From the NCBI GenBank assembly GCA_007134175.1, contig SLLF01000025.1, positions 1 through 13,899 of the forward strand: a stretch of 13,899 nucleotides of DNA, read 5' to 3'. The DNA is from Kiritimatiellia bacterium (GTDB lineage Bacteria; Verrucomicrobiota; Kiritimatiellia; SLAD01). Each line of letters begins with the position of its first letter. Position 1 is the first letter of the stretch. Of the stretch, positions 1 through 7,817 are shown piece after piece. The notes below the pieces were generated by a model. The model searched no databases. It worked only from the letters and a program-made list of their open reading frames with translations, and was not told the DNA's origin. The translations under genes were made by a program, and so were the position numbers.

Positions 1-528
1 ACCGAGCATATCCTCTTCATCTGTGGCGGAGCCTTTGTCGGGCTTGACGAGTTGATCCGTCGCCGCCGCGGCAAGGGGCGGCTGGGTTTCGGTCAGGCCG
101 CCACGCCCAGCGCCAACCAACTGCTGCGCCCGGAGACGGAGGATCTGTTGCGGTTCGGGTTGATCCCTGAATTTGTGGGACGCTTGCCGGTGGTCTGCAA
201 ACTCGACGAACTGACGGAAGCCGATCTGGTTCGGATCCTGACCGCACCCAAGCACGCGATGGTACGCCAATACCGCAAACTACTTTCGATGGAAGGGGTT
301 GACCTCAGCTTCTCGGACGGCGCATTGCGCGAAATAGCGCATATCGCCACCCAAAAGGCCACTGGTGCGCGCGGCCTGCGCGCGATCATGGAGCACATCA
401 TGCTGGACGTCATGTACGACGTGCCGCGCAAAGGCGATATCAAGACCGTGCGAATCGATAAATCGGTCGTGTCCGGACATCGCGCTGCCTTAGGGTTGGC
501 GGATAAGTCGCTAAAGATGGCGTCTTGA
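1..528 (+). CDS. clpX: ATP-dependent Clp protease ATP-binding subunit ClpX, C-terminal part (5' end outside window)
   Basis: The frame is open from base 1 and ends in TGA at 526-528, giving 175 residues of the C-terminal part of the AAA+ unfoldase ClpX, which feeds substrates to the ClpP peptidase in the cytoplasm. Visible hallmarks are ILFICGGAFVGLDELI (the segment just after the RKH pore loop, which lies outside the window), the conserved stretch GLIPEFVGRLPVV, the block LTEADLVRILTAPKHA, and the sensor-2 motif ATGARGLR followed by a helical C-terminal domain. The zinc-binding N domain and Walker A/B motifs are upstream of the window. No frameshift is seen. The stop overlaps a possible TTG start of the next gene and lies 32 bases before its ATG, which suggests one transcript. 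Family assignment is secure; completeness cannot be judged. Confidence 0.93.
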   Translation, partial: TEHILFICGGAFVGLDELIRRRRGKGRLGFGQAATPSANQLLRPETEDLLRFGLIPEFVGRLPVVCKLDELTEADLVRILTAPKHAMVRQYRKLLSMEGVDLSFSDGALREIAHIATQKATGARGLRAIMEHIMLDVMYDVPRKGDIKTVRIDKSVVSGHRAALGLADKSLKMAS

Positions 529-560
529 CCTTGACCGCAGCGGACCCTACTGGTAGCCGC

Positions 561-2153
561 ATGACAACCCAAACCAGCACTTGGACAACCGCCACGCGCC
601 TGATCATCATTGGATGGCTATGGCTGGGGTACGGGTCGGTGGCGGCCCGGCTGGTACCGATTACGCTGGTCCACACCACCGACCTGCACGGTCATGTCTG
701 GCCCGCGCGTGATTATGACGGCACGGAAGGGGTAGGCGGTTTGCTGCGGGCCGCGACGATCATTGACCAATGGCGAGCCGAACGCCCGGATCTGCTGCTG
801 GTGGATGGTGGCGACCTCTATCAGGGAGCGATTGAAAGCTACTTGTCCCGCGGCCAAATCATGAACCGGGCGCTCGGTTGGTTGCGTTACGACGCGTGGG
901 TGCTGGGCAACCATGAATTCGACTGGGGCCTGAATGTGCTGGCTCAAGCGGTCCGTGCGTCGCCCGCCCCCGTGCTGGCTGCCAATGTGCAGGCGCGACC
1001 CGGGGCCGCGAATCCGTTGCCGGCGCTGCGCCCCTATATCATCCGCAACGTGCAAGGTGTGCGCGTTGCCCTGGTCGGACTAACCACCGACGCCATTCCT
1101 TTCTGGAGCCGACCACACTTGTTGGGGGACCTAATCATTATCGACTCCGTCGCCGCCCTGCAAAAATGGATGCCGCGAGTGCGCGCGGAACGACCGGACA
1201 TCCTGGTTTTGCTGACGCATCAAGGCTATCGCCCTTTCGGCGACAGTCCCGCCAACCAGATCAACCGTATTGCGCGCCATTTCCCTGAATTCGACTTGAT
1301 CATCGGCGGACACAGCCACCAACCGATCGAGCGGGCCCGAGTCAATGGCATACCCTACACGCAGGCGGGCTACTACGGCATCTGGGTGGGCAAGGCGACG
1401 CTGGTATACGACACGGTCGCCCGAGCGGTGGTCTCAGAGACGTTTACGCTACGCGAAGTCGATGCGTCAGTGCCCAAACACGCCGGGTTGCAAGCGGCGT
1501 TAGCGGAGGAACTGGAGCAGGCGCAAACTTTTGGCGAAAGGCCTATCGGCACGGTGGCCCATGCCCTGGACTATCGCTCGGCCCATGTCGGCCAGTCGTA
1601 TTTGCAGCAACTGCTTGCGCGCGCCATCGCCCGTGCGGCTGGCACGGAGATCAGCCTGCACGGAATATTGGCCGAGGAGACCGTCGCGGCGGGACCGGTT
1701 ACGGAGCGGGACCTGTGGCGGATCGTGCCATACGAAAACACCATCGGAGTGCTGCAACTGACGGCTGCGGATTTGCAGGCCATTCTGGAGGATAATGCCG
1801 CGCTCGACCGCACGGCTACGCAATTTATGGGGGTGCACGGGGTGCGCTATACCCTGCATGCCTACGCACCGCCCGGCGAGCGCGTGCGGGATCTGCGATA
1901 CGCGGATGGTCGACCGATCCATCCGCGCGCCCGGCTGCCGGTGGCCCTGAATAGTTATGTGCTGGCCTCGGGCGGACGGCGCTTCCCATCCGCCCGGCGA
2001 CTGGCGGACGATCCGGTCACCCGGCTGCGCTGGGTCGGCCAGGACACCCGCAGCGCCGTCCGCGCCTATCTCGCCCGCTCCAGCCCGCTGTCGCTGGAGG
2101 TCGAACCGCTGGTCGAATGGCGGGCCCGGCCCGACGCCGGAGGGGTGCGATGA
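561..2153 (+). CDS. Exported bifunctional metallophosphatase/5'-nucleotidase
   Basis: Encodes about 530 residues with the two-domain layout of the UshA/5'-nucleotidase family: an N-terminal dinuclear metallophosphatase domain and a C-terminal substrate-binding domain. Metal-ligand motifs are intact: HTTDLHGH (Asp41, His43), VDGGDLYQG (Asp85), LGNHEFD (Asn117, His118), a LTHQGY segment and IIGGHSHQ. Residues 13-29 form a hydrophobic stretch after a short polar start, fitting a signal peptide and a periplasmic location. Such enzymes dephosphorylate nucleotides or related phosphoesters; the exact substrate cannot be read from sequence. I chose ATG 561 because it places the signal peptide at the very N terminus. 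A TTG at 525, overlapping the clpX stop, would add 12 residues and is the main alternative. The 3' end overlaps the next gene by four bases (ATGA). Confidence 0.87.
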   Translation: MTTQTSTWTTATRLIIIGWLWLGYGSVAARLVPITLVHTTDLHGHVWPARDYDGTEGVGGLLRAATIIDQWRAERPDLLLVDGGDLYQGAIESYLSRGQIMNRALGWLRYDAWVLGNHEFDWGLNVLAQAVRASPAPVLAANVQARPGAANPLPALRPYIIRNVQGVRVALVGLTTDAIPFWSRPHLLGDLIIIDSVAALQKWMPRVRAERPDILVLLTHQGYRPFGDSPANQINRIARHFPEFDLIIGGHSHQPIERARVNGIPYTQAGYYGIWVGKATLVYDTVARAVVSETFTLREVDASVPKHAGLQAALAEELEQAQTFGERPIGTVAHALDYRSAHVGQSYLQQLLARAIARAAGTEISLHGILAEETVAAGPVTERDLWRIVPYENTIGVLQLTAADLQAILEDNAALDRTATQFMGVHGVRYTLHAYAPPGERVRDLRYADGRPIHPRARLPVALNSYVLASGGRRFPSARRLADDPVTRLRWVGQDTRSAVRAYLARSSPLSLEVEPLVEWRARPDAGGVR

Positions 2154-3202
2154 GGTGGTCCTTTCCGCTGGGCCGGGTGCGCGGTATCCGCATCGGTGTG
2201 CATGCCAGTTTCTTCTTGATCATCCTCTGGGCGGGTTGGTTGGGCGGGCGCTATGCCGGCATGCCGGGCGCAGCCTGGGCCATTGCGATGATGGCGCTGC
2301 TTTTCGTCTGCGTGGTGCTGCACGAGCTGGGACACAGCCTGGTGGCTATGCGCTGCGGGGTGCGGGTGCGGCATATCACCTTGCTCCCGATCGGCGGCGT
2401 AGCGGCCATGGATACCATCCCGGAAGATCCGCGCCAGGAACTGGCTATCGCCATTGCCGGCCCGCTGGTGAACGTGGGCATCCTGGCGGTTCTATTGCCT
2501 TGGCGGGGTTTCCCCGCCTGGCTCAATATACCGTTGATTCCCCAGTCGATGCCGCAACTGGTCGACGCCGTTGTCCGGGCCAACATCGTGCTGGTCTTCT
2601 TCAATCTCCTGCCGGCCTTCCCCATGGATGGCGGCCGGGTATTGCGGGCCGTGCTTGCAATGGTCTTCCGCTACACCACCGCCACCGCTTGGGCGGCCAC
2701 ATTGGGCCGGGTGGTTGCCATCGGCTTCATGGGGTTGGGCCTACTGGCGGCCAACCCCTTTCTGGTACTGATCGGCTTCTTCGTCTTCTTCGGTGCGGGC
2801 GCGGAACACCGGTTAGTGCGTTTCAAGTATGGGTTGAAGGGGCGGGTGGCCCGCACGGAAATGCAGCCGGTTCCGCCCATTCTTCCGCCCGAAACGCCAC
2901 TAGGCACCTGCGCCGCGATCTGCCAGACGGACGGCCACCGTGACTTTTTAGTAGGTTGGTCGCCCGCGCAAGTGTTCGGAATGCTGCCGTACCGGCACTG
3001 GGCTGCTGCCATAAAACGTTACGGCCCGGAAGCTAGGGTGGGACAACATACCCGTCCCTACTTTATTCACTTGCCGGCCGACGCGCCGCTGGAAGCGCTG
3101 GCACCACAGTTACAGGCGTCCAAACAGCCCTTCTACCCGGTCCGGTGTGACGGACGGATCTGCGGAATCGTCTACCGGCGCGATCTTGAGCGGCGCCGTT
3201 AA
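2150..3202 (+). CDS. Site-2 protease (M50 family) with C-terminal CBS-like domain
   Basis: A 350-residue multi-spanning membrane metalloprotease. The zinc motif HELGH (residues 58-62) lies in a transmembrane helix and the second ligand motif, FNLLPAFPMDGGR, supplies Asp160. The order is an N-terminal hairpin (GIRIGVHASFFLI), the HELGH helix, further helices up to about residue 230, then a soluble tail. The tail (about 265-345, with a segment near WSPAQVFGM and ending VRCDGRICGIVYRRDL) resembles one or a degenerate pair of CBS motifs, as in SpoIVFB/Rip3-like S2Ps. There is no PDZ domain, unlike RseP. ATG 2150 was chosen over ATG 2117 because GGAGGGG lies four bases before it, it overlaps the preceding stop, and the shorter form starts at the conserved family N terminus. 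Substrates are likely membrane-bound regulators; which ones is unknown. Confidence 0.9.
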   Translation: MRWSFPLGRVRGIRIGVHASFFLIILWAGWLGGRYAGMPGAAWAIAMMALLFVCVVLHELGHSLVAMRCGVRVRHITLLPIGGVAAMDTIPEDPRQELAIAIAGPLVNVGILAVLLPWRGFPAWLNIPLIPQSMPQLVDAVVRANIVLVFFNLLPAFPMDGGRVLRAVLAMVFRYTTATAWAATLGRVVAIGFMGLGLLAANPFLVLIGFFVFFGAGAEHRLVRFKYGLKGRVARTEMQPVPPILPPETPLGTCAAICQTDGHRDFLVGWSPAQVFGMLPYRHWAAAIKRYGPEARVGQHTRPYFIHLPADAPLEALAPQLQASKQPFYPVRCDGRICGIVYRRDLERRR

Positions 3203-3210
3203 GACGAGCT

Positions 3211-4038
3211 TCACTCTACCTGCACGTCCACCACGCGCACCCTCATCTCCGTGCCGCCACCGGCCATCATTTGCTCGAATTGTTCGATTTGCGGCGCCAT
3301 TTGCGCCTCGATCATCGCCCGGTGCTCTTCCGGCATCATTTCCAGCTGAGCCTTCAATTGCTGCATCTGTTGGCGCGCCGCGGCCAGATCCTCGGAAGAC
3401 ATCATCTGCTCCATGCCCTGTATCTGGATCTCCATACGGTGGGCAATCGGCAACCCTCGATGCACCTGGTAATCGGCCAGCGATACGGTAAAGGTCATCT
3501 CACCACCTTGCGGTCCCGTCTGAATGAACTGCAAGCGGCGTGGCGAAAGGTCACTGGTGTTAAGCCATAACGTCGCTTCCTTGGGGATAAAATCGTCATC
3601 CGCCAACTCCTCGTCCAGTTGCAGGTCATTCAAGGAACGCAAGAAATCGGCATCGTCGACCATCACCACGAAGACGGGACTGCCGTCCAGCCGGTCGGCA
3701 CGGATCTCGCGGGCATGCCGCACCATGTCCGGCAGCGTGCCGTCATGGAAACCGGCCACGTTCATCATATCCATATCGCCTTCCTCCAAGGCCTGCAGCA
3801 CCGACTTCCCGTCGCGCTCCTCCTTGACGTAGCGTCCCGTTGATCGAATGCCGTCCACCATCCCCCCCTCTATCGTGGAGACGATGGTTACCCGGTTTAC
3901 CTCCCCCAATTGGCTCGCATGCGCGGCCTCGATACGCGTGGCCAGCGCTTCCGGATTCGGCTGCGCCCGGGCCGCACCGGCCAGCACACCGACCAGCATC
4001 AGGCTTAGTCCCACTTTGCTTGTTTTGAGCACATGCAT
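3211..4038 (-). CDS. Exported protein of unknown function with Met/Gln-rich C-terminal coil
   Basis: A 275-residue product that I do not recognise by name. Residues 1-25 are a textbook signal peptide (two Lys, a hydrophobic core, AARA-Q cleavage site), so the protein is probably periplasmic or secreted. Residues 45-205 read as beta-rich with the pattern LWLNTSDLSPRRLQFIQTG and a G-L-P-I-A-H turn, reminiscent of LolA/LppX-like outer-membrane lipoprotein-sorting folds; this is inference. Residues 205-262 are a charged helical segment with about a dozen Met and many Gln. ATG 4038 is preceded by AGGAGG at an 8-base spacing; an upstream in-frame ATG at 4104 lacks this and would bury the signal peptide. 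The gene converges on the protease gene with only 8 bases between the stops. Confidence 0.75.
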   Translation of the reverse strand: MHVLKTSKVGLSLMLVGVLAGAARAQPNPEALATRIEAAHASQLGEVNRVTIVSTIEGGMVDGIRSTGRYVKEERDGKSVLQALEEGDMDMMNVAGFHDGTLPDMVRHAREIRADRLDGSPVFVVMVDDADFLRSLNDLQLDEELADDDFIPKEATLWLNTSDLSPRRLQFIQTGPQGGEMTFTVSLADYQVHRGLPIAHRMEIQIQGMEQMMSSEDLAAARQQMQQLKAQLEMMPEEHRAMIEAQMAPQIEQFEQMMAGGGTEMRVRVVDVQVE

Positions 4039-4078
4039 ACGATAATCCTCCTTTGATGTGGTTGAACCGTTCGTTGGC

Positions 4079-4106
4079 ACTATAAACATCCATGGCCAGA
4101 ACACAA
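4079..4106 (-). promoter_or_regulatory. Candidate promoter of the exported protein gene
   Basis: On the minus strand TTGTGT (complement of 4101-4106) and TATAGT (complement of 4079-4084) are separated by 16 bases. They lie about 40 bases upstream of the ATG at 4038 and upstream of its AGGAGG. The match to a sigma-70-type promoter is fair but unverified. Confidence 0.4.
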
Positions 4107-4180
4107 GTCGGCAAGGTCGCCTTAGATGCGGTCTGGCGCACAGGTTCTCACATTTTCGGTTTCACGATTATATTTCCTGG

Positions 4181-4208
4181 TTGAATCGTGCCGAATCAAT
4201 CGTAGTAT
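4181..4208 (+). promoter_or_regulatory. Candidate promoter of the MFS/MscS gene pair
   Basis: TTGAAT (4181-4186) and TAGTAT (4203-4208) are separated by 16 bases. Transcription would begin near 4215, only a few bases before the chosen TTG start at 4218, so the transcript would be nearly leaderless if this promoter and start are both right. An additional upstream promoter, or a downstream start codon, remains possible. Confidence 0.33.
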
Positions 4209-4217
4209 AGGGCTGTT

Positions 4218-5762
4218 TTGACCACCAACACACATCATAATCCGCTGGATGCGCAGACCAACCGGTCATTGCGACTTTCGATCTGTGACGGGGCTTTGGC
4301 CACAGTAATGGCCTCCCTCGCCGGTGGCGTTTTCCTGGTCGGCTTCGCCATCAATGTGCTGGGCGCCAACACGGTGCAAGTGGGCATCCTGGCGGCCTTG
4401 CCGTTGTCGGCCAATTTGGTGCAGTTCCTGGGTTCGCTTCTGCTGGAAACGTTAGGGCGCCGGCGGCCATTCTGCATTCTGTTCGCCACCTTGGCGCGGT
4501 GTTGCTGGATTCTGGTGCTGCTGTTGCCGCTGGCGCTCTTTGACGGCCTGGACGACCTGCGGGTCTGGTTACTGGTGGCATTTGTAGGTATATCCTCCAT
4601 CCTGGGGGCGGTGGCCGGCGTGGCTTGGCTGGAATGGATGAGCGATCTGGTCCCCCCTTCCATCCGTGGCTCATTCTTCGGCCGCCGCAATATGATCAGC
4701 GCGGCGGCGGGCATGACCGCCGTATTGGCCGCCGGCTATTTCCTCAACCGCTGGGAACTGGTGCATGGCAAATCTGATCCGTACGGCTACCTGATTCTGT
4801 TTGGCTGCGGCCTGCTGTTCGGCTTGATATCGTCGGCGGTCCTGGCGTGGATTCCCGACCCGCGGACCGTGGCTACGGGGACCGAGCAGCCGTTCAACTG
4901 GAGCCGGTTCGCCGCGCCGCTGCGGGACACTAATTTCCGCCGGCTGGTCTGGTATGCCGGCGCGTTCATGTTTGTGACGCAAATGGCCGGCCCCTTTTAC
5001 GCCGTGTACATGATCGAAACGCTCTCCATCGATTTCAGCACCATCACTTGGTTCATTACCTTCGCCACGCTGGCCTCCCTCTTTATGCTGCGGATCTGGG
5101 GCCCGATCGCCGATGAGTTTGGCAACAAACCGATCTTGATCGTGGCCGGCTTGGCCCACGCCTTTATTCCACTCAGCTGGATAGTGGCGCGGTCCGGAGC
5201 CTATTTCGCGCCGATCGCCGTGGCGCATGTACTGTCCGGCATGTTCTACGCCGCCATTATGCTGGCCCACCTGAACATACTGCTCAAGCTGTCGCCGGAA
5301 CGTGGCCGCTCCATCTACATCGCCACGTTCAACGGCATTATCGGCCTCGCCGTGGCTGTGGCCCCTATTGCCGGCGGCTGGATACTCGACCTGACCGCCA
5401 CCTGGTCCTTCACGGCCGGCCCCTGGGAAGTCAACAATCTGCACCTGCTCTTCTGCTTGTCAGGGGCGCTGCAACTGGGGGTACTCTTCATGTTGTGCGC
5501 CGTGCAGGAACAGGGCGCGGCGCCTTCGCGCGCGGTGATCCTGCAGTTGCGCAACGATCTGGACCCGCAAACCGGCATCGCGGGTGTCTCCGACTTTGTT
5601 ACCGTCAGGGCGACGCGCACCACCGGCACGCTGCGCGCCTGGGACGAGCGTACGAATCAGTGGGCGGCACGGTCGGAAGCGCGTATCGCGACCTGGCTGG
5701 ACGGGATCGAAGCCCGCCATAAGGTGTTCAGCCGCACCAAACGTTTTCTTCAGGAGTCTTGA
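4218..5762 (+). CDS. Major facilitator superfamily (MFS) transporter
   Basis: A 514-residue inner-membrane protein with about twelve predicted transmembrane helices between residues 20 and 430. MFS loop signatures are seen: MSDLVPPSIRGSFFGRRN between helices in the N-terminal half and the motif-A-like GPIADEFGNKPIL in the C-terminal half. The opening NRSLRLSICDGALA is typical of a group of uncharacterised MFS permeases in environmental bacteria. After the last helix comes a hydrophilic cytoplasmic tail of about 75 residues (from about 440) without a recognised domain. The start is TTG 4218 with a weak AGGG five bases upstream; no ATG lies before the first helix, so the exact start is uncertain. 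The substrate cannot be inferred. The stop is followed closely by the MscS-like gene, with CAGGAG inside the end of this gene, suggesting translational coupling. Confidence 0.9.
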   Translation: MTTNTHHNPLDAQTNRSLRLSICDGALATVMASLAGGVFLVGFAINVLGANTVQVGILAALPLSANLVQFLGSLLLETLGRRRPFCILFATLARCCWILVLLLPLALFDGLDDLRVWLLVAFVGISSILGAVAGVAWLEWMSDLVPPSIRGSFFGRRNMISAAAGMTAVLAAGYFLNRWELVHGKSDPYGYLILFGCGLLFGLISSAVLAWIPDPRTVATGTEQPFNWSRFAAPLRDTNFRRLVWYAGAFMFVTQMAGPFYAVYMIETLSIDFSTITWFITFATLASLFMLRIWGPIADEFGNKPILIVAGLAHAFIPLSWIVARSGAYFAPIAVAHVLSGMFYAAIMLAHLNILLKLSPERGRSIYIATFNGIIGLAVAVAPIAGGWILDLTATWSFTAGPWEVNNLHLLFCLSGALQLGVLFMLCAVQEQGAAPSRAVILQLRNDLDPQTGIAGVSDFVTVRATRTTGTLRAWDERTNQWAARSEARIATWLDGIEARHKVFSRTKRFLQES

Positions 5763-5764
5763 TT

Positions 5765-6625
5765 ATGGAACAGGAAATCGATATCTGGGGTGAAATCGCC
5801 AATACCTTCGAGCGCTTATTCAGCGGCCTGCTGACGGTGGCTGAACAAGCCTTTACCCAGGGCCTACCCCGGCTGACGCTGGCCGGCGTCACGTTGGTGG
5901 TTGGATGGCTGGTGGCGGTCTTTGTCCGCAAACTAACCACCAAGGGATTGCGCGGTTTGGGATTTGATCTGGTGCTGGAACGCACGGGGCTTAGCACGCG
6001 CCTGCAACAACGCGGTGTGGCGACCGCACCATCGGCCCTGGTAGGGTGGACGCTTTACGTGCTGATCATTTACAGCGCTTTGGTGCTGGCATTCGAGCGC
6101 GTCGAATTCCAACTGGGGTTGACGCTGCTATCCGTCATTGCCGTTTGGACACCGCGCATATTGGTAGCGCTCCTGCTCGTGGCTATGGGGCACTGGATCG
6201 GTCGCTGGCTGGGTAGGGTGGTGGCGCAGGCGGCCCAAGTGGCCATGCTGCCGGCCGCCCCGCTGGCGCGCGTGGCGGTACATGCCGCGGTGCTGCTGTT
6301 CGCCGTACTGCTGGCGGTGCGCAACCTGGAGCTGGCCTCGGACTTGCTGCTGGTGGTCGGGCTGGCTTCCCTGTTGGGCACACTGCTGTTGCTGGCCGTA
6401 TTGCTGGCGGTGTGCGCCCGGGACGTCTGGACGGGCTGGCTGGCCGGCCGGATGATACGCTCGCTGTATCAACCGGGCGACCGCATCCGGCTCGATCAGT
6501 GGGAGGGCACCATCGTGGCCCTGCGCTTGCACATGGTCCAGTTGCGAACCGACCAAGGTCTGGTCGACATCCCCGCCACGCGCTTCATGTGCGAGCCGGT
6601 GGTGCGGTTGCCCGCGCCTAATTGA
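5765..6625 (+). CDS. MscS-like mechanosensitive channel family protein
   Basis: A 286-residue membrane protein with about five hydrophobic segments (about 35-56, 92-112, 130-150, 170-186, 192-216) followed by a segment resembling the MscS pore helix (CARDVWTGWLAGRMI) and a small beta domain (QPGDRIRLDQWEGTIVAL, then DIPATRF, residues 236-274). The order matches the MscS pore plus beta-domain core. It lacks the large C-terminal alpha/beta cage of E. coli MscS, ending soon after the beta domain, so gating properties may differ. The start ATG 5765 has CAGGAG eight bases upstream; TTG 5759 is an alternative. It follows the MFS gene by two bases after its stop. Its end overlaps the convergent dinB end by eight bases, leaving no room for a dedicated terminator. 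Confidence 0.85.
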   Translation: MEQEIDIWGEIANTFERLFSGLLTVAEQAFTQGLPRLTLAGVTLVVGWLVAVFVRKLTTKGLRGLGFDLVLERTGLSTRLQQRGVATAPSALVGWTLYVLIIYSALVLAFERVEFQLGLTLLSVIAVWTPRILVALLLVAMGHWIGRWLGRVVAQAAQVAMLPAAPLARVAVHAAVLLFAVLLAVRNLELASDLLLVVGLASLLGTLLLLAVLLAVCARDVWTGWLAGRMIRSLYQPGDRIRLDQWEGTIVALRLHMVQLRTDQGLVDIPATRFMCEPVVRLPAPN

Positions 6626-7817
6626 CCAAGCTGGACGCGCGCCGAATGCTGCGTGGACCGTACCGGGCCCGCAGCGCATCGACGGTCTGGCTGACGCGTT
6701 CCTGTTTGGGGTCGTCGGAGGCGGCCCCGTCCAAATCCAGCGCGAGTTGACCGTCCGCCGCCGTCGGCGTGGTCCGAAGATCGGCCACGCCAAAACCGAT
6801 TAGCCGTACCGGCCGGGTCGACGCCAGGCGGGCGAACAGATCCAGGGCGGCTTGGCGCAGGTGCGCATCATCACGACAGGCCGGCACCAGGGGCCGTTGC
6901 CGGGTGGCGGTCTCGAAGCCGGCCCAGCGCAGTTTACATTGTGCGGTGCCGGCATATAAACCGGCCAGTCTTAACCGACGACCGACATCCTCGGTCAAGT
7001 CGAGCAGGGCCGCGCGGACGCGGTCGAAATCGGTCACGTCCTCGGAAAAGGTCGTCTCGCGCGAAATACTCTTCTCACGTTGCCCTCCCCCCACCGGTCG
7101 ATCATCCACCCCCAGGGCCCGTTGTTTGAAGGACGCAGCGGCCGCACCGCCGATCACCGGTGACAAACGGTCTTCTGGTATGGCTTGGAGGTCGCTAAAG
7201 GTCCGGATACCATGGGATAGGAGCACGTGCTTTGTTTTGCGTCCTACGCCCCACATCCGCTCAATCGGCAACGGTCCGAGAAAGGCGTGAATGCCGGCGG
7301 CGTCGAAGGGGGTCACGGTCAAGCCGTCCGGTTTCTGACATTCGCTGGCCAGTTTCGCCAGGAACTTGTTCGGCGCCACGCCGACGGAACAGGTTAGCCC
7401 CGTAACGGCCCGTACCCGGGCCTTGAGGCGCCGGGCCATGGCGGGGCCGTCGCCGAACAGCCGTACCGCGCCGGTAACGTCCAGAAAGGCTTCGTCAATC
7501 GATAACGGCTCAACCCACGGCGTAAACGACTCGAACACCTCCATGATCTGGTGCGACACCTCCTGGTAGCGCTCCATCCGCACCGGCAAGAAGATGGCAT
7601 CCGGACATTTTTGATAGGCGGTACGCGACGGCATGGCCGAATGAACGCCGAAACGGCGGGCCTCATAGGAACAGGTCGCTACCACACCGCGCTGATCGGG
7701 TGGCGAGCCGACCATTACCGGCAGACCGCGCAGCTCCGGACGGTCGCGCTGCTCCACGGCCGCAAAGAACGCGTCCATATCCACATGTAGAATAATGTCA
7801 GTCCGGGTAGATGACAT
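6618..7817 (-). CDS. dinB: DNA polymerase IV (Y-family translesion polymerase)
   Basis: A 399-residue Y-family polymerase. Motifs: HVDMDAFFAAVE (metal ligand Asp13, steric-gate region Phe17/Phe18), SYEARRFGVHSAMP, catalytic LSIDEAFLDV (Asp108, Glu109), the thumb helix-hairpin-helix near WGVGRKTKHVLL, and a C-terminal little-finger domain. A likely beta-clamp-binding motif, QLALDL, lies at 357-362. The extra tail after it is about 35 residues, without a recognised domain. All catalytic residues are present, so error-prone bypass synthesis is expected. ATG 7817 gives the usual N terminus; ATG 7832 (five residues longer) is possible. The first 20 bases overlap the 3' end of dapF, so it is probably translated from a dapF transcript. 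No LexA-type box is possible at the start without lying inside dapF. Confidence 0.95.
   Translation of the reverse strand: MSSTRTDIILHVDMDAFFAAVEQRDRPELRGLPVMVGSPPDQRGVVATCSYEARRFGVHSAMPSRTAYQKCPDAIFLPVRMERYQEVSHQIMEVFESFTPWVEPLSIDEAFLDVTGAVRLFGDGPAMARRLKARVRAVTGLTCSVGVAPNKFLAKLASECQKPDGLTVTPFDAAGIHAFLGPLPIERMWGVGRKTKHVLLSHGIRTFSDLQAIPEDRLSPVIGGAAAASFKQRALGVDDRPVGGGQREKSISRETTFSEDVTDFDRVRAALLDLTEDVGRRLRLAGLYAGTAQCKLRWAGFETATRQRPLVPACRDDAHLRQAALDLFARLASTRPVRLIGFGVADLRTTPTAADGQLALDLDGAASDDPKQERVSQTVDALRARYGPRSIRRASSLVN

Noticed and set aside
1957..2943. 328-codon plus-strand ORF in another frame
   Set aside because: It overlaps the metallophosphatase and site-2 protease genes, both of which have intact motifs; its Gly/Arg/Ala-rich translation matches no family.
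3178..3198. CGGCGC / GCGCCG hairpin at the end of the site-2 protease gene as a terminator
   Set aside because: It lies inside the coding sequence, has an 11-base loop and no T-run.
4671..5444. 257-codon minus-strand ORF
   Set aside because: It lies wholly antisense to the clear MFS permease gene, has low-complexity Gly/Gln/His/Arg-rich content and no family signature; a shadow of high-GC codon bias.
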